From positions 124,001 to 188,000 of the forward strand of contig JBBELK010000305.1 in assembly GCA_037783545.1 (NCBI GenBank): a stretch of DNA of 64,000 nt. The letters are read 5' to 3'. The notes below the pieces were generated by a model. The model had not been told where the DNA came from and made no database searches. It saw only the letters and a list, made by a program, of their open reading frames with translations. This document shows positions 48,566 to 61,500 of the stretch, one piece after another. The translations under genes and the position numbers were made by a program. Positions within the stretch are counted from its first letter, which is position 1; each line of letters opens with the position of its first letter. The stretch comes from Henricia sp. BOLD:AAB3569. Its lineage: Eukaryota; Echinodermata; Asteroidea; Spinulosida; Echinasteridae.

Positions 48566-48967
48566 TATAGACTGACGCACTTTAGAGACGCAAAACTGGT
48601 TTGGAATTTAATAATATCACATGGACATTAAAGGTTCTTGCAAATGTGTGATGTTCCTGCCAGCACCATACCCAAAGCTCGTTCTCTCTCACCTTCCGTT
48701 AACCGTGGCATGATGGGAGTGCATGGCATCTCGTGATTGTGTCTTGCTTTTACATGTAATACATCCAGGTAATTGTGCATGCCTGTGACAGCTGCACAGG
48801 ATTTTCTGCGTTTTGTCAATTTTCATATTGGGAACATGGATGAGATTCAAAACAGCCTTATTGACAAAATTGTCTTTGCCACTCACAAATGTTTTTTTGG
48901 GCCTTATTAAATTATCACCTGCATTACATAATATTTATGTTTTGCGTTTCTAAAGTGTGTCGGTATA
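48566..48967. mobile_element. Deleted Tc1/mariner-like element
   Basis: Ends TATAGACTGACGCACTTTAG and complement of TATACCGACACACTTTAGAA, flanked by or starting with TA. Inside on minus (48711 to about 48628) a frame begins MPRLTEGERERALGMVLAGT, which resembles the N-terminal helix-turn-helix start of Tc1-like transposases. The catalytic domain is absent. Confidence 0.72.
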
Positions 48968-49050
48968 TGTACATGTATCATAAACTGCATTCAATGTCAT
49001 GCAAACACAATTTGTATTGTTCTTTCTGACAAAATGCTATTCTATAGTTA

Positions 49051-49190
49051 CAACAGAAATTAATCGGCATCTTGCGTGTAACATTTACATAATGGCTGGC
49101 GCCCCAAATTATTCACTATGGAGGTGCAGTTTAGAACGTCACATACTACGCTGTTGTTGCTATGTGGTGCACACCATTGTTGTCTGGTTG
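49051..49190 (+). repeat. Dispersed repeat, copy 2 of 39238-39365
   Basis: See 39238-39365. This copy continues past the shared part into unrelated sequence. Confidence 0.78.
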
Positions 49191-49696
49191 CTTTTTGCCA
49201 TTCTGTACATAACACAATGGAGCAACAAATTTAGTCTCAAGTGGATACTGTGTGCATGTGAAAGGAAAAATATGTCGGTACACCAAATGCTATTCATGCA
49301 AAACACGCAAAAGGCTAATTGAGTCGATAAGAAGATAATTTGGTCATATGCCTGACAGACAAGGTACCCCCCTCCCATTGTTCCTCAATTGTGTCTCAAA
49401 CATCAAAGGAATTCCTTTCAGGTTTTAGGGGGGCGGTGGGGGCGTTAATGCATAGTTAACAAAAGAGAAGAGTGTGCGAGTCCCTTTGTCTCATATCATA
49501 CTGGGTATCGTAGCAGAAGGGCATATAAGCACTCTGGTGCCAAACATCAGTTACGACCTTCTGCCAGGCACAACGATTTGTAACCAAGTATCCCACAAAG
49601 TTTTTTTGAAGCGCAAAGTTTTAGACATAACTGGGACCCCATATTTTAGGAATGATTCGCTTACGTCAGTCAAAAGATTAATTATAATTAAACTAA

Positions 49697-50120
49697 ACTG
49701 CTCAAAACAAGTTTGGAAAGTCAAGTTTGATCTCTTGTTGCAAAATAATTTCCCTTGAATTTTATATCATTGGAAAGCCCTGTTATTCATCTTTATGATG
49801 ATGTGTCATTTGTTATGATTAAGCAATTGGAGGATGTGCAGCACAGCTGAATACGGGGGCGGTTGTAAAGTGAAATGTCACAAAATGCATTGCTATTGTC
49901 AAAAAGTGCATGACAATAGCAGTGAATTTTGTGACATTTCACTTTCCACCCACCCCTGTATTCCGCTATACTGCACATACCCCAATTGATTAATCAAAAC
50001 AAATGACACATCACTGTAAAAAGGAATAACAGGGCTTTTCAATGATACCAAATTCAAGGGAAATGATTTAGTAACGAGATAAATCGTCGGTCAAACTTGA
50101 CTTTCCGAACTTTTTTTGAG
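49697..50120. mobile_element. Long palindromic element
   Basis: CTGCTCAAAACAAGTTTGGA at the left pairs with the complement of TTCCGAACTTTTTTTGAGGA; pairing runs through AATTTCCCTTGAATT, ATAACAGGGCTTTNCAATGAT and a near-perfect core round GACAATAGCA. Probably a foldback element of about 425 bases. Confidence 0.85.
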
Positions 50121-50124
50121 GAGT

Positions 50125-52800
50125 TTATATGCAGAACTGACAAACTAGGATGTTCATTATAGTGTGTAGATATGAAGTATTAGGCCTTCAAATAACCCAC
50201 GGCAAATTGCCATCGGTGCCCTATGCTGTTGCCCTTACAACACAAATTTTTTATTTCCTCATTCAGGTGCCCTTTACTAAGGGAAAATTGTCGTGCCCTT
50301 TTGAAAATGAATTTCGAGGCCTGAAGTATACTAAACACTATAGGGCTTCATATGGGTATAAGTTTCAGGGTACCTGAATGTGCAAGTGTTCAAACTGTGG
50401 AAATATTAATGAATGTAATGATTTTTATGGAAAGGTCTGAGCTTTTTGCCATCTCTCGAGAACAATATAATCATGTGCTTCACCAGTAATTGAGAAACAA
50501 TTTCCATATTATTTTGTATGAATAATAACATGTTAAATACATGTATGATTGTGTTTTTTTAGATTATTTTTATGCAACTTTGGAACAAAGATTGGCCTTT
50601 CGCTGAACTAGGGGTCCGTGTAAATACACACTTGTGGTTTTACTTGTATATTAAACTTGTGCTTTATGAATTGTGCCTTTTGTCGACGTCATTGGCGATA
50701 GGGTCTTTGTGTAATTCCTTTAAAAAAATTCATTCTGTTAAATAGGTTATTTCATTTAAATATACCACCTTTGAGTAGCTCCTTGTTACTTGATTGTGGG
50801 TCACATGTTTAATAGTACGCTCATTTTCATACTATTAGTATTACACACTGCATCCATGTTCAGTGCCTAATAACCATTCAAACAAAACAACCAAGTTTGA
50901 TTGTTCAGTGTAGTATGTAAATGGCCACTGAACTTTTTCTAAAAGTTTGCAAAGATGTGGAGACATTCTCTTAATTATACATCTGGTAGACAAATTTGTA
51001 CTGGTTGTCTATAATGCAGCGGTGGGGGCCCTTATGTTCTTAAATGTCCAGAAACCAGATGACAAAGATTTCCCTGCAGTTATGGGCAATATATAAAAAC
51101 AAAAATTTCCATTCGTTTAATGGTACAAAGTTTCAGTTATGAAACTACATGTATTCATACCACTGAACTTTAATATACACATTTGTATATTCGCTGGCAG
51201 AGTCGTGACGTCACACTTTACTCTATTGTGTTTGCACACGGTCTTAAAAAAAAATTATTTTAGAAGAAAATATTAGAAAATAAGGACAATGACGTGCAAT
51301 AGTTTGCTCATACCTACTCTCATAGTGATAGTACACTATCCTGCCTCCTTATTTTGTGATGGTTGTAACAGAAAATGTTCCCCTTGTGGCTTCTGTGCAA
51401 AACGAATGAAGAAACGCGTTGCTATGCAAGTAGCGTGAACCTTTGTCAAAGAAGTGAATGCATCCGCGCGGAAATTGACGTGTCACTCTGCCATATCAAA
51501 TACCATGTTCATTGCTTTGCCCGATTTCTCGTCCATGCAACACTAATCTGAGAAAGTAATATACAGTCGGTAGAACATCTGCCTGGTGTTGCTGAGGTCT
51601 CCGGTTCAAATGCTGTATGGTGACGAGGTGGAATATATGTACCAAATACTGTACAGTTACTAAAAATGCCAGGGTAGATACCGGTATGTATCCGGTTCGA
51701 GTTAACCAGGGTTTTAGATTATGCGTACATATATACCTGACACTGTAAGATAAGAATGGGGATTAAAACACAGATTTGACTTGAGAGTCAAACATGATTA
51801 TTTAACAACAACTTTTTTTGTTGCTCATGCTCAGTGTGTAATAAGTGCAAATAAATTTTATTTAAATATTGCATGGATTGATGCAATTTTATAATTTCCT
51901 TTATCTTTAAAAGTCTATAAACATAGTTAGCTTGATGTTTTTACTTTTTGGTTACATGTTTTTGTTGAGTACATACATACATGGAATATGCATGCATACA
52001 GAACTATAAAGTCAGCATTTTATGCACAGTACATACTTTACGGATGGCACCTTTAGGCTTCCACCTGTAATTTGTAAAATAAATAATCAATACATTTCAT
52101 GAATGGCTTTTAAGAAAGGTCTGTTGGTTTCTTAAAATATCATGTGCCACATATAATCTCTGTCGAAAACAGCATGTTTTTGCATCTACCTCACTCACAC
52201 ACACACTTGACTTTAAATGACATCAAGGCGCCACTGTTCAAGCAGAAAAGAGCGACAGCTCTTGAAAATACTGGTCAACTGCGGTAGCATTTCCAAGAAA
52301 TCTTGTTACTCAAAGGTCGAGGTATTGACAGAAATGCATTTGCTCGCTTTAGCACGAGTGTTGTAAAAGCCAAGCAAGATTATGTAGGCGTATTGTTTTC
52401 AACCTTGGGTCTGTCATTAATGTTTTCCCCTCTGTCACACTAAGGTGGCAGTCAACACTTACGCTTTTTCTGATTATGGTAGACAAATATAGTTGTTACT
52501 TAGCTCAGTTGTGCATCCATGCAAGAGAAAACTTAGGTTCTATTGGAAAACTTGAGGGAGTATATCCCTGTGTCTCACACAGCTCAGATGGTAGATAATC
52601 TACCTGTGGTCATCCTCTTGCAACAGTGCCTCTTTAAAGCACTCCCATCTTCTACTTGTGCGTCCCGAGGCCCTGTTGAAATTGGCCACATTTCGCCGAG
52701 GAAGCAGCGACAGAAATCTTGGGCCGCTTGGTAGTACATTGCGGGCACTCAAATACACGCACGCAGATCTGTATGTGTAAGTTTACACAGTAGTGTAATA
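50125..52800. other. No recognised genes
   Basis: 2.7 kb of A+T-rich DNA. A tRNA-like A-box/B-box pair (TCGGTAGAACATCTGCC, GGTTCAAATGC) at about 51567-51620 is too degraded to call. A short (AC)n is near 52196. Confidence 0.35.
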
Positions 52801-52807
52801 CTCAGTT

Positions 52808-53097
52808 GCGCTGGCCGTATCCACGTTTGGCGATTAGCTGCTAACTATTTAAAGCATACTTGTCATTATGCATCCGTGTTATAAATTTGAAAAACTGCGG
52901 GGTAAATAAAAACGTCGCTAGAAAAAACAAAAACCCAATCCAAATTTTGGAAAACATAGAAATTGTTTCTCTTTAGCAGAACATGACAAAATTAATTAAA
53001 TTACTCATGTGTGCGTTCGCTTAGCGTAACAACCACCTTAACTTAACAGATTTGCGTGTATATGTATTTCCTCAGGGGATTGTAACGGCGCTTAGCA
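52808..53097 (+). repeat. Dispersed repeat, copy 2 of 25936-26270
   Basis: See 25936-26270. Confidence 0.78.
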
Positions 53098-53133
53098 GAG
53101 TGAAAATTCCCCGAGATCTCAGGATGCTACCAG

Positions 53134-53368
53134 GGGCCAATTTCATAAAGCTGTTTGCTTAATATTTGCTTAATCAAAAATTTGTTTGCTTTATAAAAAT
53201 GGGTTAATAGTCAATTTTATGTCAACTTGTGTTCTTAGCAAGAATAGCAGATATTCTTGCGAAAAACACAAATTGGCATGCAATTGTGACTACTGACCCA
53301 TTTTTATAAAGCAAACAAATTTTTTATTAAGCAAAAATTTATGCTAAACAGCTTTATGAAATTGGCCC
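53134..53368. mobile_element. GGGCCAATTTCATAAAGC MITE, copy 2
   Basis: Ends as in 39542-39760; the left flank is CAG (53131-53133) and the right flank CTG (53369-53371). The arms pair through TTTATAAAAATGGGT and its complement. Confidence 0.88.
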
Positions 53369-53371
53369 CTG

Positions 53372-54790
53372 ATGTGTCAGAGGTCTTGGGTTTAAAACCC
53401 GATGAAGACAATACAGTGTATTGATAATTTTTTCATCGCGTTTGTTCCTTTTCTTAGTTGAGCAACCACGGAAAACTCCGGAAAGATCAGAGGGAGTTCG
53501 CAAGTTATCTCATAGCTCAGCTGTAAATGCTTTTCTTATAGTGCGAGTGATAATGAATAAAATGTACACTGACTGGCAATATTCATCGATTACCATTTTC
53601 ATATTGTGGATATCTTTAAAGCAACATCCTCATTAGTCAGAAAATCAATACTGAAATATTCAATGTCACAATCCAAATATTATATAACGCCCAATATCCC
53701 CGTCATTTGATTGGACGATAGCAGGTCACATGGCATTAAATAATTTAACCATTCAATGCTACGTTACCAACATGTTTAACCTTCTTTTGTTAGTCTTAAG
53801 TATTCCGTTTCATTGTTATGCGCCATGAGCGTCATTTAATGATTTATGACGGATACCGGCGCAGTATAAATATTCGTTCTCAATGTTCACTGTTGTTCAG
53901 ATTCAAACTTGATATTCTAAAATTTGGATTTAAAGGGCAGGCTCATTGTACCATTTGCAATGACCGGAAATTCTACTTCATGCGTTGGCAAGAAAAATGT
54001 GAATAGCAATGGTAACAAACACTACTTGTTTTTTTTTCTGTCAAAAATGGTAACTTTCTGTGCACCAAAACCATGTATGGATTTTAAAAGCTTTCTGATT
54101 TGCTGAATCTACATAATGTAGCTGAAATTTCTGCAGGCTTGTTCACCACTCTCTATAATTATGCCATTGTATCCTGGTATATCTACTTACATGTATAGTG
54201 GCATGACATGTGTATAAGGTGCTGTAACACATGGTGCTGGAGTATATAGTAAATAAATGTGTGTGAATCATTAACCCTGTGTGATGTCGCTTTATTTCAA
54301 TCCATCTGTAAACAGCCTTTGGATAACACAAGTACGTTATTTCAGCCAGTGCCAGTTAGCACGAGTCACATATGTCTCACAAAAACTAAAACATAATGAA
54401 ATTGTATTTTGTTATTGTGTGCACTTTCCGATAGCAGCTTAAGGCAGACTTTGAGTTCTGATTTTCAAGGACTTGGACGGTAAGGACTCCGATCCGACAT
54501 TTAGGCCGAGTCCAGTGAAAAACAAAATACATAGAATATATTTTTTACAAAAAGGATATTCTTACTATTAAGTGCCGGATATTATTTCAAGTGTCTATTT
54601 TAAATTATGTTGGTGCCAACAAATCTTTTAAACATGTGAAATAAAATTTTGAGAATGTGAATGATTTTGAGCACATGGTTTTTTTCACCTCCCAAATAAA
54701 TACATGTACATTTCTCGGCCTAAAGCAAACTTATGAGGTGCCAGAAATCATATGCATGATCACTGGCACTTGACAGCAATGCACTAAAGA
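53372..54790. other. No recognised features
   Basis: A+T-rich; nothing supported. Confidence 0.35.
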
Positions 54791-54798
54791 TTGAAACA

Positions 54799-54866
54799 GG
54801 GACTCGGAACTCAGACTCGGACAGTGAAGACTCGGAACTCAGACTCGGACAGTGAAGACTCGACTA
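54799..54866 (+). repeat. Tandem GACTCGGAACTCAGACTCGG units
   Basis: Two units of about 32 bases (GGAACTCAGACTCGGACAGTGAAGACTC...) plus a partial third. Confidence 0.85.
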
Positions 54867-55094
54867 CAACCCTGCAGCTAGGTGTGGACAAGGAAAACAC
54901 ACATTTGAACAAATCACGATGTACTGTTTTGGTCTATTTGCAAACATGCTCTATTATGTACAGGAAATGTCCAATAGTCATTTGTCTTTTATTAAATTAC
55001 TTGGGGATTAAAAGTAGGTTCAGGCTGGGGCCATTATTATCAGCGCCCAGGACCCTAGCCGGTTTTTAAACGTATGTTTAAGACTGGCCAAATA

Positions 55095-55475
55095 ATCCCA
55101 TTCATAAATACCTTTTTGTGTAAATCGGTAAAACTCACCAAAATTAGTTTATCGTTTTGCATTCACTTTCTACCGCGTTTGTATATGAACTGCTAGCTGT
55201 GTGTCGAGTTGTTTTTATTCGATCGCGCGCGTTACGCATAATGCAAGCGTGTTGTACGCGCACGCACACGATCGGGTACTTGTCACAGTGCACAATTTCC
55301 TTTCGGGAGCGTGTAATTTCTGTGTGCATGTTCCATACGCGCCGACTAGGGCGCAGGCACAAACGCTGGCCAACCGGTCTTAATCACTGGTCTTAATCGT
55401 CCATTTAAAACTGCCCACGTGATGTGCTTTCAGCCAATAGGGATGCGTAAACTGTCTAAGGTATTTATGAATGGA
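55095..55475. mobile_element. Probable TIR element
   Basis: CATTCATAAATACCTTTTT at 55101 pairs with AAGGTATTTATGAATG at 55459. The interior is GC-rich in CpG words (GATCGCGCGCGTTACGC). Boundaries are approximate. Confidence 0.6.
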
Positions 55476-56365
55476 TATTTAAAGTCTGCATACCATACAA
55501 AAGCAATACTACCAAATTATTTTGAAAAACTTGCTTTTGACAAGTCAAAAATGCAGCATATATTAAAGCTGTTTAAATGAAAGTGGAACTGTATACTTCA
55601 AACACCCAACATTTTTTCCCCAAATGCAAATGTCTGTAGTCCGCATTTCCCCCTTTGATTCATTAAGTATTTCAAAATAATTTAGTAGAAGTAGCTTTAA
55701 CCATTATTAGCACAGTTACTATCAACAAAATATACATAAAACAGAGTAAAAAAATATAATCCCACATAGTATCCAAATAACGTGCTTTGCACATTAAATA
55801 AAAATGGCCTCTTATGCGACCTAAAAACAACATATAAGCCATTATAATACATGATGTGATCAACTGAAGTTAACTTACAGCAGGTTATTTGTTCTTTTGA
55901 AAACTTTTGTTTTTTTTATAAATGTTATCTAGATTTGGATGACCTCAAATAACCCACAGTCCACAGTGTACATGTATCTATCGTACGGTAACTGATCAGT
56001 TGTTTCCACTAATAAAAGAAAAAAGCAAAAATCCGACATAAAAAAGACATACATGTTCAGCTCTACGTACCATCCCTACGTACTGACCTATATACGTACC
56101 GACATATTTTGGGCCAGACAGATCAAAATCTCTAAAATAAGTCAATGTGCCTAATCGCATAATATTTTTTTGTACTGCAATATTAAAAAGAAAATGGTGC
56201 AACTACATGTATACGGTAATAAAGGAACAAATTAAACAATTATTTTAGTACACATTTCTTCCGATTTGAAAACCACAGGCATGTTGTTTAACCTGGCTTT
56301 CGATAGCTTGGGAAACCTCAGCATTCTTAATTTTCTCGGGGACACTCACCAATAGCACGAGGGTG
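55476..56365. other. No recognised features
   Basis: A+T-rich; nothing supported. Confidence 0.35.
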
Positions 56366-56662
56366 AATTGACCTTCATCACGGTGCGTCCCTCTTTGTCT
56401 TGTTCTCCACGGTACGTGTCGGGCACGATCTGTGCGTCTGCGCCACCGTGCAATAGCGCGTGTAATCTCCCGTTGTTTTCAGAGAATCACTGTCCGTGTT
56501 GCGCGTTTTCTTGATCGCGCTACGTGTGTGCCATTGTCATGCACACAATGAACATTTTCAACACGGGGCCAATTTTTTTTCCTGCAAGCCTCGCTTTGCT
56601 TTGGTTATGTTCATTTTAATAGGGGAAAGGGAAGATGGCCGCACCATGATAAAGGTCTATTT
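56366..56662. mobile_element. MITE, AATAGACCTTTATCACGGTG ends, copy 2
   Basis: Reverse orientation of 44316-44616; the left TIR here is AATTGACCTTCATCACGGTG. Confidence 0.92.
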
Positions 56663-57047
56663 CCAAACAGATTTTTGATCCCACATTTGCCCTAAATTTC
56701 CACCTGGTCTCAGGCTCAGGCTCCGGCTCCATGTGGTTAGCCCCTATACCAAAACCTACTCAACAAAAAACGTGTATCGACTAAGCACAATTGACATTTT
56801 TGAAATGGTTTGGTATCGTTATCCTTCTACATACAGCAGAAACGGCCTCAAATTTGCAAATTTTTTGCCAGTGTGAGCAATATAATGGCAAATTAAAACC
56901 TGATTGGAGAAGGATTTTGCCTATGCACGCAATGGTACTTTGGCAGTACAAACAGCCGATAATGCTTTTTAGTGGGGCACGTCATTTTAACTGAGTATAG
57001 AAACAGCCAAGGTTACGATTTAAGGCACTGCCAAACGCATTGGCAAA

Positions 57048-57383
57048 TTGGAAGCAACATTGAAGAAAAACAAAACTTTTAAGCAATTTCCATCACAATA
57101 TTCACCAACCGATTCCATTTTCCCAAAAAAACAAATTGAAATACCCATGCAATTACAGTGTACTAGCTGGCCAAATAAGGCATTGATGTGCCGGATGGGA
57201 TCGCGGTATGCCTCTAAAGGAGCGAAAAGTAATGGCCACTCACATGCTTTCGCTCCTATAGATACCAGGTGCCAAGAAGTTGACGAGTCTCGTGGAATCC
57301 CACAAGTTCTTGAGGTCAACTTACAGTCTTTTGAATCTAGCATGGACATGCCAAGAATAAATGCAATAACATATTGCGGATAG
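57048..57383 (+). other. Open frame sharing a peptide with 62960
   Basis: 111 codons from ATG to TAG. The segment VDESRGIPQVLEVNLQ (from about 57268) resembles VDESRSVPHVLEVNLQ at about 62961, and the base differences fall largely on third codon positions. No family is recognised; it may be a fragment of a mobile or duplicated coding sequence. Confidence 0.35.
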
Positions 57384-57479
57384 GTGACACTTCATTATTA
57401 TTTTATAAAATGAAGCTTTTGCGGATACCGTGCGTTTCTGGTACTGTGCTGCACAGAGCCCCAATCCGATGTGTGCGTG

Positions 57480-57678
57480 TCCACGATGCGCTTGTTCTCC
57501 CAAACAATCGTGGACGTTTTAGGGAGGTCTAACAAAGAGAACGCGAACGTCCGCGATTGGCAAGCGAACGTCCGCGATTCGCTCCTGTACAAAACCAACG
57601 AGAGTAAGGAAAAATAGACTATGTCCAAACAAAAGAGGAACAAAGGGACTTTCGCGATTGTCAGTGAGTTCACACCTG
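57480..57678. mobile_element. Dispersed repeat, nearly identical to 21160-21340
   Basis: See 21160-21340. This copy has an extra GAACGTCCGCGATTGGCAAGC-type duplication, so CGAACGTCCGCGATT occurs twice. Confidence 0.85.
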
Positions 57679-57699
57679 CATGGGTGCACTAAAGCACAT

Positions 57700-58350
57700 A
57701 CGGTATTTTCCTGCGGATAAGACGCTCGGCGGACAAAACGCAGGACCCTAAAATGACCCAAAAAAATTCAAACGTCAGCAGACAAGGCGTACCGCCGCAT
57801 AAGGCGCAGGTTTAACCGCACACAGAAGAACACCAGGCGCCACCCGGTGTCGGTACATTGACACAAATACGTCATTTTGTTGCCTTTTGGAGCGTTCACA
57901 CTTTTTTTTCGAAGCATGAATGAAACCGTAACCACATGGGTGTGTATAGAGCCATGCAGAAAAAAACCAATGTAAATTGATACCGACCATATCCATTCAG
58001 CCAACGCTGTCCGTTGTTAATAATATGAAGTCCGTCCCAATCAGCGGCCAGAAACGATGGTCCATGCACTGTCTGAAGAAATGAAGAAATTGCAACACGA
58101 ACCCAGGCCCTCCTAGCCTGAGCATCCGACGTCCCACAACGAGGATCCTTGCAGGTACGTACGTGCGCGTCGTGCATCGAGTGAATGCACTGTGCATGTG
58201 CGCGCAACAGTACAGTAAACAAAAATACTGTACAACAGTAACAAAAGCACATGCCGTTGTAAACGCTGAGAAAGAACTGAAGTCTTCAACACCAAACAGA
58301 CAAAAATCTTGCAGAAATCTTACAAAACAAAGAAGATATAAGCTTCATTT
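57700..58350. other. No recognised features
   Basis: Several overlapping minus-strand frames, none with a recognisable domain. Confidence 0.35.
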
Positions 58351-58357
58351 TATATAA

Positions 58358-58512
58358 CAATAATAATATTGGATGTCTTTTCGGGTGATATGAGAATATA
58401 CTGCACTCGTCGTAAAAATACCGAACTCGCCTTCGGCTCGTTCCGTATCTTCATGACTGCGGTATATTCTCATATCAACCTCAAAGCCATCCGATATTAT
58501 ATAATTCTTGTT
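58358..58512. mobile_element. Palindrome downstream of TMEM43
   Basis: GATATGAGAATATACTGCA pairs with TGCGGTATATTCTCATATC, with outer ATTGGATGTC / CATCCGATAT and a central CTCGCCTTCGGCTCG. It starts 63 bases past the TMEM43 stop (minus strand) and probably lies in the 3' untranslated region. Confidence 0.78.
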
Positions 58513-58574
58513 CTTTTGGCTGTTGTTTTGACTTAATATCAAACTTTTGCACAGACCCTATGACATTCGTTATA

Positions 58575-61500
58575 CTAAACGTGTGAGTTTTGTTTCATCT
58601 TTGAGCCTCTGATGTATGAAAATGCTAGTGGTGAAAGGCCTAGGGCTAGGAGCACCATCGACAGCAAGGGGCGGTACCACAGCCATGCCACAGCGATGGT
58701 TATTAGACTTAATGAGATGGAGATGCAAATGTTGAATGCCATCAGGCCGATGCTCACCAAGGTTCGGAGGATAGGGAACCAGTCAACTGTTGGGTAGGAA
58801 AAGAAATATTTTTATTACCGCATTAAACACAAAAAAACTGCGGCCAATAATTCACTGCTGCGTTACCACGTCTGTTTCACAGTTACAATTGGTCTGCTTT
58901 TATAATGAAAAAAAAAAAAAAATCCTAACGTCCAAAATGTTAAAAGTATTTTTGAAGTACCGTACATCTTTGCCTCGTATTTGGTGAAGAAGGCCAGTTT
59001 GTTTTTTCTTAGTGCGAGTTGATGCAAACTGAGTTCCGACTGAGACCAAGTGCCATTTACCAGCATAGAGCAACCCTGGTTGTCAGTAGGCTTGAGTGAT
59101 TCCACAGCGGAATCGAGTAGAATCGATAATTCCACTTTAGGAATCGAAATCGCGATTCCAGACTTTTGAGGAATCGATTCCCAGTAGAAATTGATTCCCT
59201 TTCATTTAGATTCAATTCCCAGTGATAGCTTGCCGATTCCAGAAATTACCTAGCAATTCCGAAGGCAAAACTCCAACTTTTGTAAGAATATTTAGCCTCT
59301 GATCATTTCCACATTATTAAGAAAGTGTGTGTGGTACAGGCCGGCATCATTTATGAGACGTTTAGTGCCACTCGGTGCCAATAATTGGGTTGTCGTTGGC
59401 TCAATAAATAGTATCGTCGATGTACATGTACTTAAACACGCTCATTTTACCTATTAAACACGCTCAGTATATTTAATGTTTTCCCGCAAAAAAATGGAAT
59501 CGATTCCGAATGGAATCGGAGTCGACTCTGAAAATGCTGGAGTCGCCCAAGTCTAGTTGTCAGTCGGTGAGCGTGTTTTTATTGGGAGACAATTTTATTT
59601 GTTTTAAAAGTACCTTCAGTTGGCAATTTCTCCCACAAAGTTGCCATTTTACACGGGAAAAAACAATCAGGTGGTTGTTACCATTGCTATCAACACTTTT
59701 TGTCGGGTTTTTCTTGTCAACTCGTGAAGTAAAATGTTGGGCAACTGCAAATGATGTAATGGGATGTAATGGCTTTGTACCATGTTTTGTGTCCTACACG
59801 TGAATATTGTTGACCCTCGTGACATACTGATCAGTGTAGCTAGATGTATTGCTATTTGTGTATAGGCCTAACTGCACTGATTTAGTATGCGTTCTCTTTA
59901 CTCACCCATTGTGTAGATGATGTTCGTCATGAAGCTTAATCCCAAGAACATGACAAGCCAGCCGCCACCTCGCAGAGTCCATGTCAGAACGCTGCTGGCA
60001 TGCAACTCATCTGCAATCATTTCCTGCCAGAACAGATGCACATCAAAACTGGATTTATCTCAGAAGATGAAAAGACTATACAGCGTGTCCGAAAAGAAAT
60101 GTCCCTCTCATGAACCCCTAAATAATTACCAAAAAAGTATTGTCCTAAATTTGGTGTCCAAATATGGAAAGCTACAGTGAAAATTTCATCGGTCTCGCTT
60201 AATTGGTTTTTAATACACAGGCTGTTACAATGTATGTAACAGCAGTGCTTTTCAGACAATTCCAAGTTTGATAAGGAAGTTCACACCTCACAATATTGAC
60301 CCCATTCTCACTAGAGAAATCGCTTTAATCATCGTTAGTTAATCAAGCGTGCATTCACATCTGACTTAACGATGAAGATTATCGAATGAAGATCAAATGA
60401 AGAGCGGTACCGTTTACATTCGGCAATCGCTAACGAAGATCTAATGAAGCTGTGTGACACCCCCCATCTCTTTACGTGTCAAATCGGTTCGTCGAATGAA
60501 GGGTGTATTCACATTACAAATTGCTTTGTCGAATCAAGCTGTTTGCTTCATCGAATGAAGTGATTCTAAGGCTAAAATGAGGCAACTATTTCATTATTCA
60601 TTATTCATTATTTTGTAGCAACTTAGCCATTTGTAGCCATTATAGCAACTTTCCATTGTAGTGGTTGAAGTGTATGCTGGAATGTTTAGTTCCAATTACG
60701 ATGGTAATAGCAGTGCATTGTGTTGGTGTTCTCTAAATGAAATTCATTACAAACTGTGCAGTCAGTTTGTTAATTACTATCATCCAGGGTTGTAACGAGT
60801 CTCTCCCTGCTCGAGTCCCAAGTCAAGTCAAGTCAAGTAAAACTGCCCCCGAGTCCCAAGTCATGACAAGTTAAATGGCCTCCGAGTCAAGTCAGGCATG
60901 TTGGTCAATTCGGTTCAAGTCAAGTAGTATTTGTTCAAATTAATTTGAAGTGTAAACCATGAATCTTGCATACGTGTAGGGTATTTTTGTTGTCCTGGCC
61001 AAAAATGTTATATGTTAAAAGAAAGCTTTAGTTAAAAAAAACAACTCGGTCTTCAAAATGACAAAAAAATGCATAAAAGTTCAATTTCATTTTTTGGCAG
61101 ACCCAAGTCAAAAAATGTACAATTAAGTCCAAGTCTCAAGTCAAGTCAGTAAAAATCGGGACTAGTGTCCGAGTCTCGAGTCTGATGCAATACATGCAGC
61201 CCTGCTATCATCTGGTCTTGATTTACCTCGGGTGTTTTGTCTCCCATGTGAACAAGCTCCAGGGAGTCTCCGGCCTCAGTCTGGTACTTCGTAAGCTGGT
61301 TCCCTGACTGCTTTCCTATTATACTGACCTGGAAAAGCAGATTCAAATTCCAAACTCTTATTTAAATTCCTGCCGTTATTATCAAGGTTCGTTTGTACAT
61401 GCACCGCCATGTCACTCCCCCTCCCTATACACCAATCCGGTAATAAGGTCTTCTTCCCTGTACATCCGCCATAGCTGGGTTGCTTCCACTGAATGAACTG

